Shown piece by piece: positions 39,655 through 49,569 of a stretch of 64,000 bases of DNA. The notes beneath the pieces were generated by a model, which ran no database searches, had not been told where the DNA came from, and worked only from the letters and a program-made list of their open reading frames with translations. Numbering within the stretch: the stretch's first letter is position 1; each line of letters begins with the position of its first letter. The stretch comes from Buttiauxella sp. B2 (GTDB lineage: Bacteria > Pseudomonadota > Gammaproteobacteria > Enterobacterales > Enterobacteriaceae), in the NCBI RefSeq assembly GCF_006376615.1, contig NZ_VEXQ01000019.1, positions 32,205 to 96,204 on the forward strand. Direction: 5' to 3'. Made by a program: the position numbers and the translations under genes.

Positions 39655-40641
39655 TTACAGTGCGATTTCGCGTTTGCTGCGCAGAGATTCCAGCGCTTTA
39701 TCAGCCAGATACAGCGCACGCTCACCATCATCACCGCTGCAGTCCGGTTTGACGTCACCACGCAACACAGCAACAAAATGTTGCCATTCAGCGGCGTAAG
39801 CTTCTTTGTAGCGTTGCAGGAAGAAATGCTCCGGAAGTGCACTGTTACAGCCAGTGGCGCTGAAGTGCTGAACCTGGTTTTCCAGAATATTGCCTGCAGA
39901 CAGCAGGCCATTTGAACCATGTAGTTCAAGGCGCTGGTCGTAGCCATAAGCGGAACGACGACTGTTGACGATGGTCGCCAGGGCCCCGGAGGCGTATTTC
40001 AGTACGATAAACGCGGTATCAATATCACCCGCTTCACCAATTGCTGGGTCTACCAGGTTGCTGCCCTGGGCATAAATCGCCACCGGCTCTTCACCCATGA
40101 TGAAACGTGCCATGTCAAAATCGTGGATGGTCATGTCGTGGAACATTCCGCCAGATACGCGAACGTACTCAGCAGGCGGCGGTGAAGGGTCACGGGAAGT
40201 GATCACCAAAGATTCAGGTTTGCCGATGCGCCCCTGCTCCACTTCCGTTTTCACACGGCGGAATTGCGGGTCAAAGCGGCGGTTAAAACCAATGAACAGC
40301 GGAACGTTGTACTCCTTCACCACTTTCAGGCAATCGCGTACCCGAGCAAGGTCGAGGTGAACAGGTTTTTCACAGAAGATGGCTTTGCCGTGTTTTGCAG
40401 CGAGTTCAATCAGGTCAGCGTGTGTGTCAGTGGCGGAGGCAATCAGCACTGCGTGAACGTTCGGATCGGTCAATGCTTCATGCACGCTCTGTTGGCGTGT
40501 CTGATACTGATTCGCAATGCGGGTGGCGTTTTCTTCGTTTGGGTCAACAACAGACCAAAGCGTAGTTTCTTTGTGGGCGGCAATATTCCCGGCATGGATC
40601 TGGCCGATGCGACCTGCGCCCAGTAAAGCAATGTTAAACAT
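39655..40641 (-). CDS. iolG: Inositol 2-dehydrogenase
   Basis: IolG oxidises myo-inositol to 2-keto-myo-inositol with NAD+, the first catabolic step. The ATG at 40641 (MFNIALLGAGRIGQIHAGNI), with GGGAG upstream, gives 328 residues. The Rossmann glycines are in LLGAGRIGQIHAG, the catalytic lysine is in IFCEKPVHLDL, and the His-Asp pair is in MFHDMTIHDFDMARF. It is the first gene of the second iol unit, behind a 323-bp regulatory gap with operator-like palindromes. Confidence 0.95.
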   Translation of the reverse strand: MFNIALLGAGRIGQIHAGNIAAHKETTLWSVVDPNEENATRIANQYQTRQQSVHEALTDPNVHAVLIASATDTHADLIELAAKHGKAIFCEKPVHLDLARVRDCLKVVKEYNVPLFIGFNRRFDPQFRRVKTEVEQGRIGKPESLVITSRDPSPPPAEYVRVSGGMFHDMTIHDFDMARFIMGEEPVAIYAQGSNLVDPAIGEAGDIDTAFIVLKYASGALATIVNSRRSAYGYDQRLELHGSNGLLSAGNILENQVQHFSATGCNSALPEHFFLQRYKEAYAAEWQHFVAVLRGDVKPDCSGDDGERALYLADKALESLRSKREIAL

Positions 40642-40893
40642 AGCGGCTCCCGATAGTGGCATAGCTTTAGCGTTATACGTCGGGGTTTCCCGGCGCGGTG
40701 TGCTACTAGATAACGACCCCTTAAATAAAACATTTATTTCATTTTAATAAAGAGTGAAAGTTTCATTTTTGAGTCAAGGTTAACATTTTGGTTATTTTAT
40801 GGGTGTTTTTTGTTATCAAAGTCACAACGTTTGGCGAGAGTGGAGAAGGTTTAGGGAAACGGTGAGAGAAACAGTGCTGTCTTAGGCTAAAAA

Positions 40894-40909
40894 TGAAATG
40901 AATATTTCA
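40894..40909. promoter_or_regulatory. Probable IolR operator 1
   Basis: TGAAATGAATATTTCA is a perfect 6-4-6 palindrome. The same arms, TGAAAT and ATTTCA with four bases between, recur upstream of iolA/iolR at 44454. Sharing by the two iol control regions points to the local RpiR-type regulator. Confidence 0.65.
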
Positions 40910-40927
40910 AGAGATGATATCTAGTAC

Positions 40928-40958
40928 CTTAGACCACCCTCGTGGCGGGTGGCCTAAG
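40928..40958 (-). terminator. Hairpin downstream of iolD
   Basis: CTTAG-A-CCACCC pairs with GGGTGG-C-CTAAG (one mismatch) seven bases past the iolD stop. No strong T-run follows on the minus strand. It probably ends or stabilises the iolAD mRNA. Confidence 0.55.
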
Positions 40959-40964
40959 TGAAGA

Positions 40965-42893
40965 TCAATACTGCCGTGCGCGTTTCAACCCAGCCAGAGT
41001 CTGTTCTGCCGCATGAGTTACGGAAACTGAACGGGCAATCTGGGCATCACCAGTCCGCCACCAGGCCTCGTAATCGTGAGTCATGGTTTTCGGTAGCACT
41101 TTGATGTCCAGCAAGGTTGGGCCATCATGTACTCGGGCAGCCTCCAGCGCGGCAAGCAGGCTTTGTTCATCATGCACTCGCCAGGCTTTGCAACCATAGC
41201 TTTCGGCATTTTGCGCAAAATCCACCTTAACCAAAGGCCCATCCAGCCGGCCGGTATCCGGGTTACGTTTGCGGTTTTCCGTACCGTAACTCCCCATACC
41301 GTGGCCCATTTGCAGATTATTGATACAGCCAAATCCGGCGTTATCAAACAACAATATAGTTATCTTAATTCCCTCCTGCACCGCGGTTTGCAGCTCAGAA
41401 TGCAGCATCAGATAGGAACCATCACCAACCATTGCATAAACAGGTTGTTCTGGCTTCGCAAGCTTCGCCCCTACTGCCGCTGCAATCTCGTAGCCCATGC
41501 AGGAGTAACCATACTCCAGGTGATAACTATCCGGGGTTTTCACCTGCCACAGGCGTTGTAAGTCTCCCGGCAGCGAACCCGCCGCACCAACCACAACCGC
41601 ATCGTCTTCAACATGATGGTTTATCAAGCCAAGCACTCGCGTTTGAGTCAGTGTCGTGCCAAGCGTCTGGCTGTACTCAGACAAAGCGACATCCAGATGT
41701 CCGGCAACTTCCGGTGCCTTGCCTGGCTGCCAGTCCCGCTGCCACAATCGCTGACACTCATCCTGCCATGCCGCTTTCGCTAAGGCCGGTTCGTCCTTCC
41801 ATGCCGCCTGGTAACGGATGTTACGTAACCCAGCGGTCAGTTTCTCCAGCCCTATTCGGGCATCAGCCACGAGCGGAGTCGCATCCAGCTTCAGGGCGTC
41901 AAACTCAGCGACGTTTAACAACAGGAATTCTGCGTCTGGGCTAAAGAGCGATTTCGAGCCGGTAGTAAAGTCCGTCAGACGCGTACCGATACCGATAATC
42001 AAATTAGCCTGTGGCGCGATGAGATTTGCCGCCAGGTTACCCGTTACACCAAGGCCGCCAAGGTTGCATGCATGGTCACTCACTAGCGCACCTTTCCCTG
42101 CCTGCGTTTCGGCAAACGGTAATTTCGCGCTTTCAATAAATTCGCGGAACGCCTCGTGAGCACCGGAATAACGCACCCCACCGCCACAAATCACTAACGG
42201 GTGACTTTTGCTGGAAATCAGTGCCAGAGCAGCTTGCAACCTGGTTTCATCGGGTGGGCGGCGCTCAATATGGTGCACGCGACGAGCAAAGAAACTCACC
42301 GGGTAATCCCATACTTCACCCTGCACATCCTGTGGCAGGCAAATGGTCACCGCGCCAGTTTCTGCCGGATGCGTCAGTACTCGCATTGCGCTCAACATCG
42401 CACTCATCAACTGTTCTGGCCGATTGATACGATCCCAATAACGAGACACCGGACGGAAGCAGTCGTTGGTACTAATGCTCAGGTCGTGATACTGCTCGAT
42501 TTGCTGTAACACCGGATCAGGCTGGCGGCTGGCGTAGATATCACCGGGCAACAGCAAAAGCGGGATACGGTTGGCAGTTGCCGTAGCAGCAGCGGTTACC
42601 ATATTTGCCGCTCCCGGCCCTACGGACGAGGTGACGGCATAAATGCGCTGGCGTCGGTGCTGTTTAGCAAAGCCGGTGGCAATATGCGCCATACCCTGCT
42701 CGTTACAACCCTGATGTACCTTAAGGTGGCCTGGTTCCTCCTCCAGCGCCTGACCAATGCCGAGCACGTTTCCATGCCCGAAAATAGCCATTACACCTTC
42801 AACAAACGGCTGTTCTTCACCGTCTATTTCTACATATTGCTGATTGAGAAACCTGACCAGCGCCTGAGCCATGGTCATTCTTTGTGTCTTCAT
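40965..42893 (-). CDS. iolD: 3D-(3,5/4)-trihydroxycyclohexane-1,2-dione acylhydrolase
   Basis: IolD opens the ring to 5-deoxy-D-glucuronate and needs thiamine diphosphate. The ATG at 42893 ([20 protein letters not shown]), with a GGGGGAAG ribosome site, gives 642 residues; the longer frame enters iolA. The catalytic Glu of the PYR domain is in [15 protein letters not shown]. The ThDP/Mg2+ motif starts [15 protein letters not shown] and continues to [11 protein letters not shown]. It lies 11 bp behind iolA. Confidence 0.96.
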   Translation of the reverse strand: MKTQRMTMAQALVRFLNQQYVEIDGEEQPFVEGVMAIFGHGNVLGIGQALEEEPGHLKVHQGCNEQGMAHIATGFAKQHRRQRIYAVTSSVGPGAANMVTAAATATANRIPLLLLPGDIYASRQPDPVLQQIEQYHDLSISTNDCFRPVSRYWDRINRPEQLMSAMLSAMRVLTHPAETGAVTICLPQDVQGEVWDYPVSFFARRVHHIERRPPDETRLQAALALISSKSHPLVICGGGVRYSGAHEAFREFIESAKLPFAETQAGKGALVSDHACNLGGLGVTGNLAANLIAPQANLIIGIGTRLTDFTTGSKSLFSPDAEFLLLNVAEFDALKLDATPLVADARIGLEKLTAGLRNIRYQAAWKDEPALAKAAWQDECQRLWQRDWQPGKAPEVAGHLDVALSEYSQTLGTTLTQTRVLGLINHHVEDDAVVVGAAGSLPGDLQRLWQVKTPDSYHLEYGYSCMGYEIAAAVGAKLAKPEQPVYAMVGDGSYLMLHSELQTAVQEGIKITILLFDNAGFGCINNLQMGHGMGSYGTENRKRNPDTGRLDGPLVKVDFAQNAESYGCKAWRVHDEQSLLAALEAARVHDGPTLLDIKVLPKTMTHDYEAWWRTGDAQIARSVSVTHAAEQTLAGLKRARQY

Positions 42894-42904
42894 TCTTCCC
42901 CCTG

Positions 42905-44410
42905 TCAGCCGAGTGTCGGCATGGAGAACGCAGCTATCTGCTCGTGGCTGGTTTCCGGCCAACGGGCAGTGACCGTTTTCATGCGTGTGTAGAAACGCAC
43001 GCCATCGCTACCATGTACGTTAAGCGGGCCGAAGATGGAGCGTTTCCAACCGCCGAAACTGTGGAATGCCATTGGTACAGGGATTGGTACGTTTACACCA
43101 ACCATGCCAACCTGCACCTCTTCACAGAAGCGACGTGCCGTTCCCCCATCTCGGGTGAAAATAGCCGTTCCATTGCCGTATTCGTGCTTATTAATAAGTG
43201 CAATCGCCGTCTGGTAATCCTTCGCGCGCACCACGCACAACACAGGGCCAAAAATCTCTTCTTTATAAATCGTCATTTCCGGGGTGACATTATCGAACAG
43301 CGTCGGCCCAACGAAGTAACCTTGCTCGTTGCCTGGCAGTTTCAGGCCGCGTCCATCAATACGTAGCGTCGCCCCTTGCGCCTCGCCACTATCAATGTAG
43401 CCGAGAACTTTGGCACGGTGGGGTGCTGAGATTAACGGTCCCATTTCGTTTTCGGGATTGTGACCCAGGCCTGGCCCAACACGTAATTTAGCGATTTGCT
43501 GCCCAAGGCGAACACAGAGATCGTCGGCAGTGTTATCACCTACGGCAACAACTACGGAAAGCGCCATACAGCGTTCGCCCGCGGCCCCAAAAGCTGCTCC
43601 CATAATGGCGCTGGTCGCCATATCCATGTCAGCGTCCGGCATCAAAATGCAATGGTTTTTCGCGCCACCCAAAGCCTGGCAACGCTTGCCTTGGGCAGAA
43701 GCAGTCTGGTAGATATATTCAGCAATTGATGTGGAGCCTACAAAGCTAACAGCTTGAACTCGCGGGTCGGTTAGCAGCACATCTACTGCTTCTTTATCGC
43801 CCTGCACCACGTTGAACACGCCATCCGGCAACCCCGCTTCTTTCAACAACTGCGCCAACCTGATAGCCAGCGACGGATCTTTCTCAGAAGGCTTCAGCAC
43901 GAAGGTATTGCCGGTTGCCAGTGCAATCGGGAACATCCACATAGGAACCATCGCCGGGAAGTTAAACGGCGTAATGCCCGCGCAAACGCCAAGCGGCTGC
44001 ATCAGCGAGAGACTATCAACCCCCGTCCCCACATTGGCTGAATGCTCCCCTTTTTGCAGATGCGGAATTCCGCAGGCAAATTCCACCACTTCCAGGCCAC
44101 GAGTCACCTCACCCACTGCATCGGAATAGACTTTGCCGTGCTCTTCGCTAATCAACTTAGCCAGGCTGTCCATATTCTCTTCGAGCAAACTTTTAAAGCG
44201 GAACATCACTCGTGCGCGTTTAAGTGGCGACTGCCGTGCCCAACCGGGGAAGGCCTGTTGCGCGGAAGCAATAGCCTGCTCAGTTTGCTGCACCGTACTC
44301 ATTGCCACCTGGCGGATTTGCTCCCCGGTGGCCGGGTTGAAGATCGCCTGAACGCGTGGGCTTTCGCCCGTGACGCATTCACCGTGAATAAAATTCGTTA
44401 CCGTATCCAT
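42905..44410 (-). CDS. iolA: Methylmalonate/malonate-semialdehyde dehydrogenase (CoA-acylating)
   Basis: IolA (MmsA) converts malonate semialdehyde to acetyl-CoA and CO2 with NAD+ and CoA, the final iol step. The ATG at 44410 ([20 protein letters not shown]), with GAGAGGA upstream, gives 501 residues; the frame to 44470 would cover the operator. The aldehyde dehydrogenase motifs [13 protein letters not shown] and [15 protein letters not shown], and the catalytic Cys in [10 protein letters not shown], are intact. It is the first gene of the iolAD unit. Confidence 0.95.
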   Translation of the reverse strand: MDTVTNFIHGECVTGESPRVQAIFNPATGEQIRQVAMSTVQQTEQAIASAQQAFPGWARQSPLKRARVMFRFKSLLEENMDSLAKLISEEHGKVYSDAVGEVTRGLEVVEFACGIPHLQKGEHSANVGTGVDSLSLMQPLGVCAGITPFNFPAMVPMWMFPIALATGNTFVLKPSEKDPSLAIRLAQLLKEAGLPDGVFNVVQGDKEAVDVLLTDPRVQAVSFVGSTSIAEYIYQTASAQGKRCQALGGAKNHCILMPDADMDMATSAIMGAAFGAAGERCMALSVVVAVGDNTADDLCVRLGQQIAKLRVGPGLGHNPENEMGPLISAPHRAKVLGYIDSGEAQGATLRIDGRGLKLPGNEQGYFVGPTLFDNVTPEMTIYKEEIFGPVLCVVRAKDYQTAIALINKHEYGNGTAIFTRDGGTARRFCEEVQVGMVGVNVPIPVPMAFHSFGGWKRSIFGPLNVHGSDGVRFYTRMKTVTARWPETSHEQIAAFSMPTLG

Positions 44411-44453
44411 GTGAATCCTCTCGCTGTTAGGTTTGTTTCCAGAACACTGTATA

Positions 44454-44469
44454 TGAAATAAACATTTCA
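44454..44469. promoter_or_regulatory. Probable IolR operator 2 (iolA-iolR intergenic)
   Basis: TGAAATAAACATTTCA is a perfect 6-4-6 palindrome. A second partial site, TGAAATAAAAC, starts at 44478. It lies 44 bases upstream of the iolA start, in the gap to divergent iolR, where a repressor would block iolAD transcription and could regulate itself. Confidence 0.65.
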
Positions 44470-44664
44470 TTTTAATATGAAATAAAACAAATATTGATTA
44501 TTGTGATCAGTAATGGATTTTTTTGTTAACAAACAGCATTCCGTACAGCGACTGAGTTGCGTTAGGTATTTCGAACTATGCTTGTTTTGGTTCATCTGTT
44601 TCATTTTTTGCAGTACTGAGTTTAAATACGTTTCAGCGAACATTAACTATTGAGGACGGCGACA

Positions 44665-45516
44665 TTGACCACGGCCACTAACCTGAGCGAACTCCAGCAA
44701 CAGATCCGCGACCGCTATGATGGCTTGAGTAAAAGGCTGCAACAGGTGTCCCGCTATGTACTGGACAACACCAACAGCGTGGCATTTGATACCGTCGCAA
44801 CCATTGCTGACCGGGCTGAAGTGCCACCTTCCACTCTCATCCGTTTTGCCAATGCGTTTGATTTCAGCGGGTTCAATGAAATGAAACAGCTATTTCGTAT
44901 GAATCTGGTGGAGGAAACGGCGAGCTACACCGACCGGGCAAGGTTGTTCCGTGAGATGGAAAGCGAATCTGTACCGGAAACGCCGCTCGATATTTTGCAG
45001 GAATTTGCCCGTTCCAATGCTCAGGCATTGCAACAACTGGCAGCACGCACCGATCCGGAGTTACTCCAGCGGGCAGTACAATTATTGGCGGATGCAGACA
45101 CCATTTATGTAGTCGGCCTGCGTCGTTCATTCAGCGTCGCGGCTTATCTTACGTATGCGTTGAGTCATCTTGAATGCCGCCCGGTACTATTGGACGGGTT
45201 GGGTGGCATGCTGCGTGAACAAGTGAGCCGCGTGAAGGCGAAGGATATTGTGGTGTCGATTAGCTTCTCACCGTATGCCGAGGAGACAATGATGGTCAGT
45301 GAGATAGCCGCCAAAGCCGGGGCGCGTCAAATTGTCATTACCGACAGCCAGATTAGCCCGCTCGCCACTTTTAGCGATTTGTGTTTTGTGGTGAAAGAGG
45401 CACAAGTTGATGCCTTCCGTTCTCAGTCTGCAACGCTATGCCTGGTGCAGTCGCTGATGGTGGCGTTGGCCTATTTTCAGGGTACCCCACACAGCGCGTT
45501 GTCACCGGAGGCGTAG
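44665..45516 (+). CDS. iolR: RpiR-family transcriptional regulator of the inositol genes
   Basis: This protein has an N-terminal RpiR helix-turn-helix (about 10-85, including VATIADRAEVPPSTLIRFAN) and a C-terminal SIS sugar-phosphate domain (IYVVGLRRSFSVAAYLTY; VSISFSPYAEETMMV). It is divergent from iolA, so it should be the pathway regulator, with a phosphorylated intermediate as likely inducer. I chose the TTG at 44665, eight bases after GAGGA, giving 283 residues. Another TTG at 44650 lies before that ribosome site, and no ATG is suitable. A TTG start suggests low expression. Confidence 0.9.
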   Translation: MTTATNLSELQQQIRDRYDGLSKRLQQVSRYVLDNTNSVAFDTVATIADRAEVPPSTLIRFANAFDFSGFNEMKQLFRMNLVEETASYTDRARLFREMESESVPETPLDILQEFARSNAQALQQLAARTDPELLQRAVQLLADADTIYVVGLRRSFSVAAYLTYALSHLECRPVLLDGLGGMLREQVSRVKAKDIVVSISFSPYAEETMMVSEIAAKAGARQIVITDSQISPLATFSDLCFVVKEAQVDAFRSQSATLCLVQSLMVALAYFQGTPHSALSPEA

Positions 45517-45559
45517 GTTTTCACAAAGAGGGGTTTTGGAATAAGCCAATGTTCAGACG

Positions 45560-45934
45560 AAAAAAAGGAGCACTGTATTAAACAGTGCTCCCGGTTCGTT
45601 TCGCAGCTAATCCGGCTACTTTTGGTGCTCCCTGCTCGTCCTTGACAACTATGTCCTTGGTCTCCTGACCTACAATCCATCGTACTCGCGTCCTGCTACC
45701 TACATCCTGAGGTGATCCTGCATCATCCTGGTGCGATATCCTTTGGTCTTCCAGACCCACCGAACGTTCCTGGCTCGGCTCTCATTCTCCATCCTGGAGG
45801 TGTCCTTTACTCATCCTGAGTGATCCTTGCTTCAATCCTGAAGCCTTCCTTGCAACACCTTCCTGGTGTGTTCCACTTCCTCAATGAAGTGACATCATCC
45901 TAATGTCTCCTTCATTTCCCGACTTCCTGTCGAC
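45560..45934 (-). ncRNA. csrB: CsrB small regulatory RNA
   Basis: CsrB binds and titrates the carbon-storage regulator CsrA. It lies next to syd as in E. coli, with the same 5' start (GTCGACAGG, read on the minus strand from 45934) and 3' end (GCTGCGAAACGAACCGGGAG, then a terminator). I count about 28 GGA motifs on the minus strand. Many are in AGGA or CAGGATG/CAGGAAG form in the loops of small hairpins, for example CACCAGGAAGGTG, CTCCAGGATGGAG and CTTCAGGATTGAAG. The terminator stem GGAGCACTGT/ACAGTGCTCC (45567-45591) ends in seven U. The length is about 375 nt (369 in E. coli). It is transcribed toward the iol island. Confidence 0.96.
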
Positions 45935-46084
45935 GGACATAGAATCTACCATTTTGTTCATTCTCGCAAGGCACCCACAACCAATGCTTACGATAGCTTT
46001 CATTCAAAAGCAAAGTGATAATCTCATAACATAATGATAATAAACAATTATGTGTTTTATCGTTGTAAAAACTCTGAATGTAAA

Positions 46085-46124
46085 GTTAGAGATCTCTTAC
46101 AGCTTGTGTAAGAGATCTCTCACA
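46085..46124. promoter_or_regulatory. UvrY (SirA) boxes upstream of csrB
   Basis: TGTAAGAGATCTCTCACA (46107-46124) is an 18-bp near-perfect palindrome, and a second one, GTTAGAGATCTCTTACA, is at 46085-46101. The first is centred about 182 bases upstream of the csrB start, close to the distance reported for the UvrY site of E. coli csrB. BarA, the cognate sensor kinase, is encoded at 15.2 kb. Confidence 0.85.
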
Positions 46125-46144
46125 AGCTCAGCAGCGATCAGCGC

Positions 46145-46696
46145 TTAAATGACCTGCGGTTGCAGTTCCTGGAGAAACGCATTCAGTGAGCTTGCGAGAG
46201 TTGTACGCTGTTTTGTGCCAATTTTCTCCAGCACAACTTCGCCAGTTAAATTGCACAGAGACACCACTTCCATTTCATCTGTAGTGGTTGCCAGGAACAG
46301 TGTCGGCGGAATTTTAAGCCGTTTTTGCGTGACCAGGTGGCCAATCAAGTTTTCCTGAACGCGCTGAAAATCGTCTTCGCTCCAGGCTTGCAACAGTGTT
46401 AGCGCCTGCTTGCCAGAAAGCGCTGGCATATCTCCGGCGAATTGCGTGGTATAGAACTGATGCGCAGCAGGTTGCAAAGCAATATCCATCGCACGTTCAA
46501 CCGCACTAAGATCGTTTTCAGAAGTAAAAGGTTGCGGCTGCCATCGCACATCCTTCCCGGTTGTCGTCACGATGCACGGTGACGGCACACCATATAATTC
46601 TTCGCTTGCGGGCCAGCCACCAGTCTGTTCACGCCATGCGTGACAAAAGCGATTGGTAAAATCTTCCAGTGCCTGACGTACGTCGTTATCCACCAA
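46145..46696 (-). CDS. syd: SecY-interacting protein Syd
   Basis: Syd is a peripheral inner-membrane protein that binds SecY and SecA and may check the assembly of the translocon. The 183-residue product (181 in E. coli) shows the family stretches [23 protein letters not shown], and [20 protein letters not shown]. It is divergent from queF with 65 bp between starts. Confidence 0.96.
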   Translation of the reverse strand: MVDNDVRQALEDFTNRFCHAWREQTGGWPASEELYGVPSPCIVTTTGKDVRWQPQPFTSENDLSAVERAMDIALQPAAHQFYTTQFAGDMPALSGKQALTLLQAWSEDDFQRVQENLIGHLVTQKRLKIPPTLFLATTTDEMEVVSLCNLTGEVVLEKIGTKQRTTLASSLNAFLQELQPQVI

Positions 46697-46761
46697 TTTC
46701 TCACTCTCTCAAGGCTGCGGTACAATAAGGGCTAATTGTACCTGCATTCTATCGGTGACAC

Positions 46762-47604
46762 ATGTCTTATGAAAAACACCAGGCACTGAGCGGCCTGACG
46801 CTGGGTAAGCCAACAGCTTACCAGGATAAATACCAACCTTCTTTGCTTCAGCCCGTACCGCGTAGTCTTAATCGCGATCCACTTGGCTTGCAGGCTGACA
46901 ACCTACCTTTTAGCGGCGGTGATATCTGGACGCTGTATGAACTGTCCTGGCTAAACAGCAACGGTTTGCCACAGGTTGCCGTTGGGCATGTGCAGCTTGA
47001 TGCAAACAGCGTGAATCTGGTCGAGTCCAAGAGCTTCAAGCTTTATTTGAACAGCTTTAACCAGACCCAATTTAAGGATTGGGAAACAGTGCAGGAAACG
47101 TTAAAGCGTGATTTAAGCGCCTGCGCACAGGGCGATGTAAGCGTAGTGCTGTTCCGCCTGCATGAACTTGAAGGCCAGGAAATTGCGGCATTCACAGGCG
47201 ATTGTATAGATGAGCAAAATATCACTATCGATAACTACGAATTTAACGCCGATTACCTGAGCGGTGCGGCGGGTGAAGAAATCGTAGAAGAAACCCTGGT
47301 GAGCCATTTGTTGAAATCCAACTGCCTGATTACCCACCAACCGGATTGGGGTTCTGTTCAGATTCGCTATCGTGGGCCACGCATTGAGCGTGAGAAACTG
47401 CTGCGCTATCTGGTGTCATTCCGTCATCACAACGAATTCCACGAGCAATGTGTCGAGCGGATTTTTAACGACATTCACCATTTCTGCCAGCCGGAAAGCC
47501 TGAGCGTCTATGCACGCTATACCCGTCGCGGTGGCCTGGACATTAATCCATGGCGCACAAATACCGATTTCCATCCTTCATTTGGTCGTCTGGTTCGTCA
47601 ATAA
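46762..47604 (+). CDS. queF: NADPH-dependent 7-cyano-7-deazaguanine reductase
   Basis: QueF reduces the nitrile preQ0 to the amine preQ1 in queuosine synthesis. The 280-residue, two-domain T-fold protein has the NADPH motif [14 protein letters not shown] and the catalytic nucleophile Cys188 in [15 protein letters not shown]. With queD and queE at 3.8-4.9 kb, three queuosine steps are encoded in the window. Confidence 0.97.
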   Translation: MSYEKHQALSGLTLGKPTAYQDKYQPSLLQPVPRSLNRDPLGLQADNLPFSGGDIWTLYELSWLNSNGLPQVAVGHVQLDANSVNLVESKSFKLYLNSFNQTQFKDWETVQETLKRDLSACAQGDVSVVLFRLHELEGQEIAAFTGDCIDEQNITIDNYEFNADYLSGAAGEEIVEETLVSHLLKSNCLITHQPDWGSVQIRYRGPRIEREKLLRYLVSFRHHNEFHEQCVERIFNDIHHFCQPESLSVYARYTRRGGLDINPWRTNTDFHPSFGRLVRQ

Positions 47605-47719
47605 GTGCGAAACACCTCGCAGCACCTTGAAGGATTATTGTTTTCAGGTTGTTAAATTGAGCATGGCGAGGCTATTGTAATCATTGGGAGCGGCACTTTA
47701 CGCTTCGTAAGGAGTTAAC

Positions 47720-49084
47720 TTGATTACACATATTAGCCCGCTAGGCTCAATGGATATGTTGTCGCAACTGGAAGTCGATATGCTTAAACGCACGGCCAGT
47801 AGCGACCTTTATCAACTGTTTCGCAATTGTTCACTTGCCGTTCTTAACTCAGGAAGCCAGACCGATAGCAGTAAAGAGCTGTTGTCGCGTTACGAAAACT
47901 TCGATATCAACGTGCTGCGTCGCGAACGTGGCGTCAAACTCGAACTGATTAATCCTCCTGAAGACGCTTTTGTCGATGGCCGTATTATTCGGGCTTTGCA
48001 AGCTAACCTGTTTGCCGTTTTACGCGATATTTTGTTCGTTAATGGGCAAATTAGCCAAACAGGGCGATTCCCTAATCTCGATTTAGAAGACACCACGCAT
48101 ATCACCAATATGGTGTTCTCTATCCTACGTAACGCCCGTGCACTGCACGTTGGTGAAGCGCCAAACCTGGTCGTTTGCTGGGGTGGGCACTCTATTAACG
48201 AAAACGAATATCTCTACGCTCGCCGTGTTGGTACACAATTGGGTCTGCGTGAGCTCAATATTTGTACCGGCTGTGGCCCGGGTGCCATGGAAGCGCCGAT
48301 GAAAGGTGCTGCAGTGGGTCATGCTCAGCAACGTTATAAAGAAAGCCGCTTTATTGGTATGACTGAACCGTCAATCATTGCAGCAGAGCCGCCAAACCCG
48401 TTAGTGAACGAGCTGATCATCATGCCGGATATCGAAAAACGTCTTGAGGCGTTTGTGCGAGTCGCGCATGGCATCATCATCTTCCCTGGTGGCGTGGGTA
48501 CCGCAGAAGAACTGCTTTATCTGCTCGGCATCCTGATGAATCCGCATAACCACGATCAAGTTCTACCATTGATTCTGACCGGGCCGAAAGAGAGCGCTGA
48601 CTACTTCCGTGTATTAGACGAGTTTATCGTCAACACAGTGGGTGAACAGGCTCGTCGTCATTACCAAATCATTATTGACGATCCGGCTGAAGTGGCACGC
48701 CAGATGAAAAAAGCGATGCCAAAAGTGAAAGAGAATCGCCGTGACACGGGCGATGCTTATAGCTTCAACTGGTCGATTCGTATTGCGCCTGAGCTGCAAG
48801 TACCGTTTGAGCCAACCCATGAAAATATGGCCAATCTTAAGCTATATCCGGACCAGCCTGCGGAACAACTTGCAGCGTCTTTGCGCAGGGCGTTTTCGGG
48901 TATTGTTGCGGGTAACGTCAAAGAAGGGGGGATCCGCGCAATCGAACAGTACGGGCCGTATAAGATCCACGGCGACGCAAAAATGATGAAGCGTATGGAC
49001 GACTTGCTTCAGGGCTTTGTCGCCCAGCACCGTATGAAATTACCAGGCAGTGCTTACATTCCTTGCTACGAAATCTGCACCTGA
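47720..49084 (+). CDS. ppnN: Pyrimidine/purine nucleotide 5'-monophosphate nucleosidase
   Basis: PpnN (YgdH) cleaves nucleoside monophosphates to base and ribose 5-phosphate and is stimulated by (p)ppGpp. The 454 residues equal E. coli PpnN. The LOG-domain nucleotide motifs are [16 protein letters not shown] and [16 protein letters not shown]. The start is TTG at 47720, five bases after AAGGAG, in frame with [14 protein letters not shown]. The ppGpp made by RelA (11.6 kb) is its activator. Confidence 0.96.
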   Translation: MITHISPLGSMDMLSQLEVDMLKRTASSDLYQLFRNCSLAVLNSGSQTDSSKELLSRYENFDINVLRRERGVKLELINPPEDAFVDGRIIRALQANLFAVLRDILFVNGQISQTGRFPNLDLEDTTHITNMVFSILRNARALHVGEAPNLVVCWGGHSINENEYLYARRVGTQLGLRELNICTGCGPGAMEAPMKGAAVGHAQQRYKESRFIGMTEPSIIAAEPPNPLVNELIIMPDIEKRLEAFVRVAHGIIIFPGGVGTAEELLYLLGILMNPHNHDQVLPLILTGPKESADYFRVLDEFIVNTVGEQARRHYQIIIDDPAEVARQMKKAMPKVKENRRDTGDAYSFNWSIRIAPELQVPFEPTHENMANLKLYPDQPAEQLAASLRRAFSGIVAGNVKEGGIRAIEQYGPYKIHGDAKMMKRMDDLLQGFVAQHRMKLPGSAYIPCYEICT

Positions 49085-49569
49085 ATCTCCGGGCGGAGTC
49101 ACTCCGCCCTTCTTTTTTTTCTGCTTTTTTCCTGCCTTTCTCTACCTTCTTCTGCCTTGTTCAGCTTCCGTAATGTTACCGGTAGCAGAATTATCATCTT
49201 CACAAAAACTTATGATTCCCGGCATCTACAAACTAAAAACTCTGCTTATACAGTCGATTACGCTGACACCGCATATTGAAACTACATTTTACTATCTAAA
49301 ATAACCGTATTTTCAGGGTTTAAATATTGCACAAAATATCAGGTGCAGACTGAAAAACTGCAAAAAACAACACAAGCAGTAGATTCTTACAATTGAGATC
49401 CTGATCACTGATGAATTGACCGTATGAATGTATCTTTCCGCCCGCTGATTATCACCGGCCAAAATTACTATAAAACAGACCGTAAACAGCATTTAGTTTC
49501 AGACGTCAATGGCAAATCATCGCGGTTGAACCAGATTTCGAATCATATGTTCCTTTGGAGAAGTAGTAG
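49085..49569. promoter_or_regulatory. Long intergenic region upstream of sdaC
   Basis: A 485-bp gap. It begins with the ppnN terminator. The rest is AT-rich and should hold the sdaCB promoter and a leader. I see no clear CRP or Lrp operator and no convincing open frame; two short plus-strand frames (49050-49304 and 49424-49720) overlap real genes or lack ribosome sites. Confidence 0.45.
49091..49118 (+). terminator. ppnN terminator
   Basis: The stem GGGCGGAG-TCA-CTCCGCCC (49091-49109) is followed by TTCTTTTTTTT. Confidence 0.9.

Larger units (their letters stand above)
40642..40964. promoter_or_regulatory. iolG promoter region between the two iol units
   Basis: A 323-bp AT-rich gap. Near iolG it has TGAAAGTTTCA (40755-40765) and a TTTATTTCA stretch (40733-40741). 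A perfect 16-bp palindrome lies at 40894-40909, and a hairpin just past iolD. It most likely holds the promoter of the iolG-to-iolB unit under IolR control. Confidence 0.6.

Noticed and set aside
45477..45760. Two minus-strand open frames of 60-67 residues past iolR
   Set aside because: They lie inside CsrB, whose GGA-rich hairpins and terminator explain the sequence fully.
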